Assembly (NCBI GenBank): GCA_028290945.1
Contig: JAQGIV010000016.1
Location: forward strand, 1 to 37,260
From: Phenylobacterium sp.
Lineage (GTDB): Bacteria > Pseudomonadota > Alphaproteobacteria > Caulobacterales > Caulobacteraceae
DNA length: 37,260 nucleotides
Direction of reading: 5' to 3'
Under the pieces are notes generated by a model. It was not told the origin of the DNA. It did not search any database and worked only from the letters and a program-made list of their open reading frames with translations. Position numbers and translations under genes: made by a program. Positions within the stretch are counted from its first letter, which is position 1. Every line of letters starts with the position of its first letter. Shown piece by piece: positions 36,492-37,260 of this stretch.

Positions 36492-37260
36492 CACGACCGG
36501 TAATCGCCGTTGATCTCGACGTAGCGCTTGGTGAGATCGCAGGTCCACATCTCGGCGGAGCCGCGGCCGACGCCGACGTCGACGGCCACCTCCAGCTCCT
36601 GGCGCTTCATGTAGGCGCTCATCCTGGTCTCGTCGTAGCCGGGGGCCACCAGGCCGTCCTGGGCGGCCCACAGGTCGCCGAAGCGCACCGACATCGAGTC
36701 GCGGTCCACCGGCTCGTCGGCGCGGCCCACGGCCATGACAATGCGGCCCCAGTTGGCGTCCTCGCCGGCGAAGGCGGTCTTCACCAGCGGGCTTTCACAG
36801 ATGGTGCGGGCGATCTTGCGGGCCGAGGCGGCGGTCTCCGCCCCGGTCACCGTGACCTTGATGAACTTGGTCGCCCCCTCGCCGTCGCGCACCAGTTGGT
36901 GGGCGAGGTCCATCAGCACGTGCTCCAGCTTGTCGCGGAAGTCCGCGAGGCGGCGGTCGCCCGCGCGGCTGATCTTCGGCGCGCCGGACTGGCCGGTAGC
37001 GAACAGCAGCAGGGTGTCGTTGGTCGAGCGATCGCCGTCCACCGTCACCGCGTTGAAGGTGTTGCGGGTGTAGAGGCTGACCAGGTTCTGCAGCGCCGCC
37101 GGCGAGATCGCCGCGTCGGTGACCACGAAGGCCAGCATGGTGGCCATGTCCGGCGCGATCATGCCGGAGCCCTTGCAGATGCCGCCGATCCGCACGGTCA
37201 CCCCGTCGATCATCGCCTCGGCGTAGGAGCCCTTGGCGAAGGTGTCGGTGGTCATGATCG
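36491..37260 (-). CDS. argJ: Bifunctional glutamate N-acetyltransferase/amino-acid acetyltransferase ArgJ (5' part outside window)
   Basis: About 256 C-terminal residues are visible; the start lies beyond the right edge, and the ATG near 37255 is internal (the normal protein is about 400 residues). [18 protein letters not shown] contains the autocleavage site, with the Thr nucleophile in [40 protein letters not shown] and the C-terminal end are also family. ArgJ transfers acetyl from ornithine to glutamate and so recycles the acetyl group in arginine synthesis. Confidence 0.96.
   Translation of the reverse strand, partial: IMTTDTFAKGSYAEAMIDGVTVRIGGICKGSGMIAPDMATMLAFVVTDAAISPAALQNLVSLYTRNTFNAVTVDGDRSTNDTLLLFATGQSGAPKISRAGDRRLADFRDKLEHVLMDLAHQLVRDGEGATKFIKVTVTGAETAASARKIARTICESPLVKTAFAGEDANWGRIVMAVGRADEPVDRDSMSVRFGDLWAAQDGLVAPGYDETRMSAYMKRQELEVAVDVGVGRGSAEMWTCDLTKRYVEINGDYRS

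Overview
The window is a high-GC, gene-dense alphaproteobacterial chromosome segment. The order fliK-flgD-flgE-sciP, the large TonB-dependent receptor, CtrA-like boxes and GANTC sites ahead of sciP point to Caulobacterales (Caulobacter or Phenylobacterium type). This placement is inferred from gene content; no rRNA or marker search was possible. Most genes are chromosomal housekeeping. The accessory parts are a two-partner secretion locus, a CcdAB toxin-antitoxin pair and one AT-rich membrane-protein gene.

Layout. 1-3144: end of a flagellar hook operon (fliK tail, flgD, flgE) and the CtrA inhibitor sciP, closed by a strong terminator. 3190-4337: an MmcQ/YjbR protein, a 26-residue membrane peptide gene and an unknown exported protein. 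4350-13052, all on the minus strand: tpsB, tpsA, an L,D-transpeptidase, a DUF6065 protein and a RusA-like nuclease in close succession, then a TonB-dependent receptor. An AT-rich 316-bp gap precedes tpsB. 13369-17990: a YbjQ-like protein, fumC, a small unknown, ccdAB, a polyprenyl diphosphate synthase and a TrmN6-like methyltransferase. 17987-21323: a GNAT enzyme, an 18-codon leader ORF, rsgA, ilvC and a second GNAT enzyme. 21562-26909: a DUF3667 membrane protein, arfB, four small exported proteins, a peroxiredoxin-like/2OG-Fe(II) oxygenase fusion, and the AT-rich membrane protein. 26952-31560: clpB and an S9 peptidase. 31631-33937: comF-grxC-nitrilase-DUF1178 operon, divergent from an NDUFAF5/BioC-like methyltransferase. 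34987-37260: a lipoprotein, mutT and the 3' part of argJ.

Main points for a second look. (1) The rsgA reading frame is intact but its Walker A motif stops at GSSGVG and resumes about 18 residues later, so the lysine and serine of the P-loop are absent. (2) A factor-independent terminator lies inside the 5' leader of the minus-strand GNAT gene next to ilvC. It is preceded by a short ORF with Leu-Leu-Ile and Val-Val-Val codons, which looks like an attenuator. (3) TpsA ends in 25 Thr-Pro dipeptides plus a Pro-rich tail, and its stop lies 2 nt from the start of an L,D-transpeptidase gene. (4) Three genes have leaders in which the ribosome binding site can pair with an upstream segment. (5) Two convergent or spacer intervals hold nested, perfectly matched palindromic repeats. 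No CRISPR array, insertion sequence, tRNA or rRNA gene was seen.
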